In this document: positions 16,710-17,805 of the stretch, piece after piece
Position numbering within the stretch: position 1 is the stretch's first letter
How the letters are laid out: each line of letters starts with the position of its first letter
Origin: Candidatus Cloacimonas sp.
Lineage (GTDB): Bacteria > Cloacimonadota > Cloacimonadia > Cloacimonadales > Cloacimonadaceae
DNA length: 17,805 bases
Assembly: GCA_035403355.1 (NCBI GenBank)
Contig: DAONFA010000038.1
Span: 1-17,805, forward strand
Reading direction: 5' to 3'
Program-made: the position numbers and the translations under genes
Notes under the pieces: generated by a model
Seen by the model: the letters and a program-made list of their open reading frames with translations, nothing else
Database searches by the model: none
What the model was told of the DNA's origin: nothing

Positions 16710-16744
16710 AATTTTTCATCCTTTTGCTGCTAATTTCCACCTTA

Positions 16745-16777
16745 ATGATATGATATTCCAAAACTGAATATAAGCAA
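16745..16777 (-). promoter_or_regulatory. Candidate promoter of copA
   Basis: On the minus strand TTGCTT (16777-16772) lies 16 bases from TATCAT (16755-16750), which overlaps a second TATCAT (16750-16745). The -10 match is fair and the -35 match weak. An 11-base perfect palindrome, TTACCGGGTAA (16812-16822), lies about 35 bases upstream and could be an operator, but that is speculative. Confidence 0.25.
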
Positions 16778-16885
16778 AGAAAACTCTTTACCGCTATTCT
16801 TTCGTTTTACATTACCCGGTAACAGTAAAAAAACCCTTTCCCGAAACTTATTAATGCTGTATATTTGAATAGAGTTAGCTGTTTT

Positions 16886-16974
16886 CCATTCTCCATTCTC
16901 AATTGTTCACCCTTCACCGTTCACCTTTCACCGTTCACCGTTCACCGTTCACCCTTCACCTTTCACCGTTAACC
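16886..16974. repeat. Heptamer array (NTTCACC)10
   Basis: Ten consecutive 7-base units fill 16905-16974. Nine are [G/C/T]TTCACC and the last is GTTAACC; only the first base varies freely among the nine. Two copies of another heptamer, CCATTCT, precede it at 16886-16899. The array sits in the 480-base gap between copA and the repressor gene, upstream of copA. Such heptamer arrays are known from other bacteria; their role is unclear. Confidence 0.95.
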
Positions 16975-17055
16975 TTTCTATAAACTGACACCCAAAGCTG
17001 CAAGTTGTGACACAAGGGGAAAGTGGAGATAAGGCTTTGATTGGTGGAGAGATAC

Positions 17056-17160
17056 GATGGACTGGCTTTGGAAATGTCCAAGCGCCTATTTGGACGTTTT
17101 TGGACTGTTTGCTGACACTATTACTGCAAATTAGCGAGGCGTTTGGACAGGCTTTGGAAA
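17056..17160. other. Cluster of TTGGAC / GTCCAA motifs
   Basis: Non-coding sequence after the repressor gene. GTCCAA (17076-17081) and TTGGAC (17090-17095) form a dyad with an eight-base centre. Further TTGGAC copies start at 17100 and 17143. A 16-base direct repeat with one difference, GGAC[T/A]GGCTTTGGAAA, occupies 17059-17074 and 17145-17160. It may be a protein-binding array or a remnant of a larger repeat. The surrounding 16975-17055 and 17106-17142 show nothing further. Confidence 0.5.
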
Positions 17161-17188
17161 GAGCAGTTGGGAAAATGGAACTTTGAAA

Positions 17189-17805
17189 TTAGAAAAAGCG
17201 CAATTGGAGTGCGATTGTGCCGATCAGGAAAGCTCCGTAATTCCAATCCGAGTCTAAAACCAGAACCGGATAGTCTATATTAAATGGTTGGAGGATAATC
17301 TGTTGCCTGTGGTGGTCGATCTGCACCTTCTTGATGGTGAGACCATCGTCAGTCCTTACAACTGCAATTTTGCCATCGGCATTTTCCCAGCTTAGATCGC
17401 TCTTGATGACCACAATGTCCTGATGCTGGATTACGGGCTCCATGCTCTGCCCATTTACTTGAAAGACAGTGTATTGCTTGGGGTTCCCGGGTAGGAATGA
17501 GACAGGCAATTGGATCTGACCCACCTGACTCCACTCGTCCTTGATCTCCATCGGAGGTCCGGCAGCGATCTCACCCACTATGGGAAAGGTGATTGACCGA
17601 GTAGGATCGAAGTCTTGATTGGTGATAGGATGCAGGATTGGCGAGATTATGGTGGAAATTGAGTTGTCTGCATTGGTTTGGTTTGTAGGAGCCGGATTGG
17701 ATTGGATAAGCTCTTGAAACTCGTCTTTAGCATACATAGAACCGCTTCCGGTAAAGAGCCAGTGGAGGTTGATCTGATCTTTGGAGAGGGCTTCCAAGAA
17801 CTCAG
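17189..17805 (-). CDS. LexA/CI-like self-cleaving repressor, N-terminus outside window
   Basis: Partial S24-family repressor; the frame stays open to the window edge, so the DNA-binding helix-turn-helix is not visible. The residue numbers here count from the first in-frame TTG at 17797 and are not true positions. The start of the visible part, LEALSKDQINLHWLFTGSGSM, is the usual end of an XRE/CI-type DNA-binding domain. A linker rich in Asn/Thr/Ser/Pro follows. The peptidase part has the Ala-Gly cleavage site in GEIAAGPP (A79-G80), the nucleophile S118 in NGQSMEP and a lysine in LTIKKV (K156). It therefore probably self-cleaves on RecA filament contact, releasing SOS or prophage genes. Three 60-base blocks counted by hand are 47-50% GC, above much of the window. 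It could be a prophage repressor or a chromosomal stress regulator. Confidence 0.88.
   Translation of the reverse strand, partial: EFLEALSKDQINLHWLFTGSGSMYAKDEFQELIQSNPAPTNQTNADNSISTIISPILHPITNQDFDPTRSITFPIVGEIAAGPPMEIKDEWSQVGQIQLPVSFLPGNPKQYTVFQVNGQSMEPVIQHQDIVVIKSDLSWENADGKIAVVRTDDGLTIKKVQIDHHRQQIILQPFNIDYPVLVLDSDWNYGAFLIGTIALQLRFF

Noticed and set aside
16886..16974. CRISPR or iteron-type replication origin
   Set aside because: Units are 7 bases without spacers, and no replication initiator gene or DnaA-type boxes were seen nearby.

Overview
The window looks like a chromosomal segment of a low-to-moderate GC, anaerobic, non-model bacterium. Protein style, frequent TTG starts, strong AGGAGG-type ribosome binding sites and a B12-mutase accessory protein (MutL/GlmL family) suggest a relative of Candidatus Cloacimonas (Cloacimonadota/WWE1). 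That assignment is inference from gene content and recall, not from a search.

Layout. (1) Bases 1-664 hold a non-coding repeat array. Two 242-base tandem copies and two partial copies of a second element are all bounded by short inverted ends of the form TTGTTTTRACTC / GAGTYAAAACAA. (2) 904-2451 is a cardiolipin synthase gene followed by a hairpin terminator. (3) 2587-8738 is a two-gene operon for an AddB/AddA-type double-strand-break resection enzyme; both subunits keep a PD-(D/E)XK nuclease and only AddA keeps helicase motifs. (4) 8739-9020 is a repeat-rich intergenic region with a 9-base minisatellite. (5) 9088-14127 is a tightly packed plus-strand run: purS, purQ, comF, a 132-residue basic protein of unknown function, a MutL/GlmL-type ASKHA ATPase, and an unknown protein with barrel-sandwich-like and KOW-like segments. 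(6) 14128-14480 lies between convergent genes and is filled with two repeat families, hairpin-forming ~70-base units and 54-base units; the second runs into the 3' end of the next gene. (7) 14478-16709 (minus) encodes a copper-type P1B ATPase. (8) 16710-17188 is non-coding, with a 70-base heptamer array and a cluster of TTGGAC/GTCCAA motifs. (9) 17189-17805 (minus) is the C-terminal part of a self-cleaving LexA/CI-type repressor cut by the window edge, with visibly higher GC than the rest.

How the genes relate. AddA and AddB act as one complex in recombinational repair. PurS and PurQ are two of the three subunits of FGAM synthetase, and the PurL partner is not in view. ComF, the small basic protein, MutL and the KOW-like protein share the purSQ transcription unit by spacing, but only MutL plus the KOW-like protein (and perhaps the 132-residue protein) look like a functional module. 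I see no defence island, CRISPR array, RNA gene or transposase. The parts with most potential for new biology are the inverted-end repeat array at the left edge, the MutL / KOW-like pair, and the shared intergenic repeat grammar.
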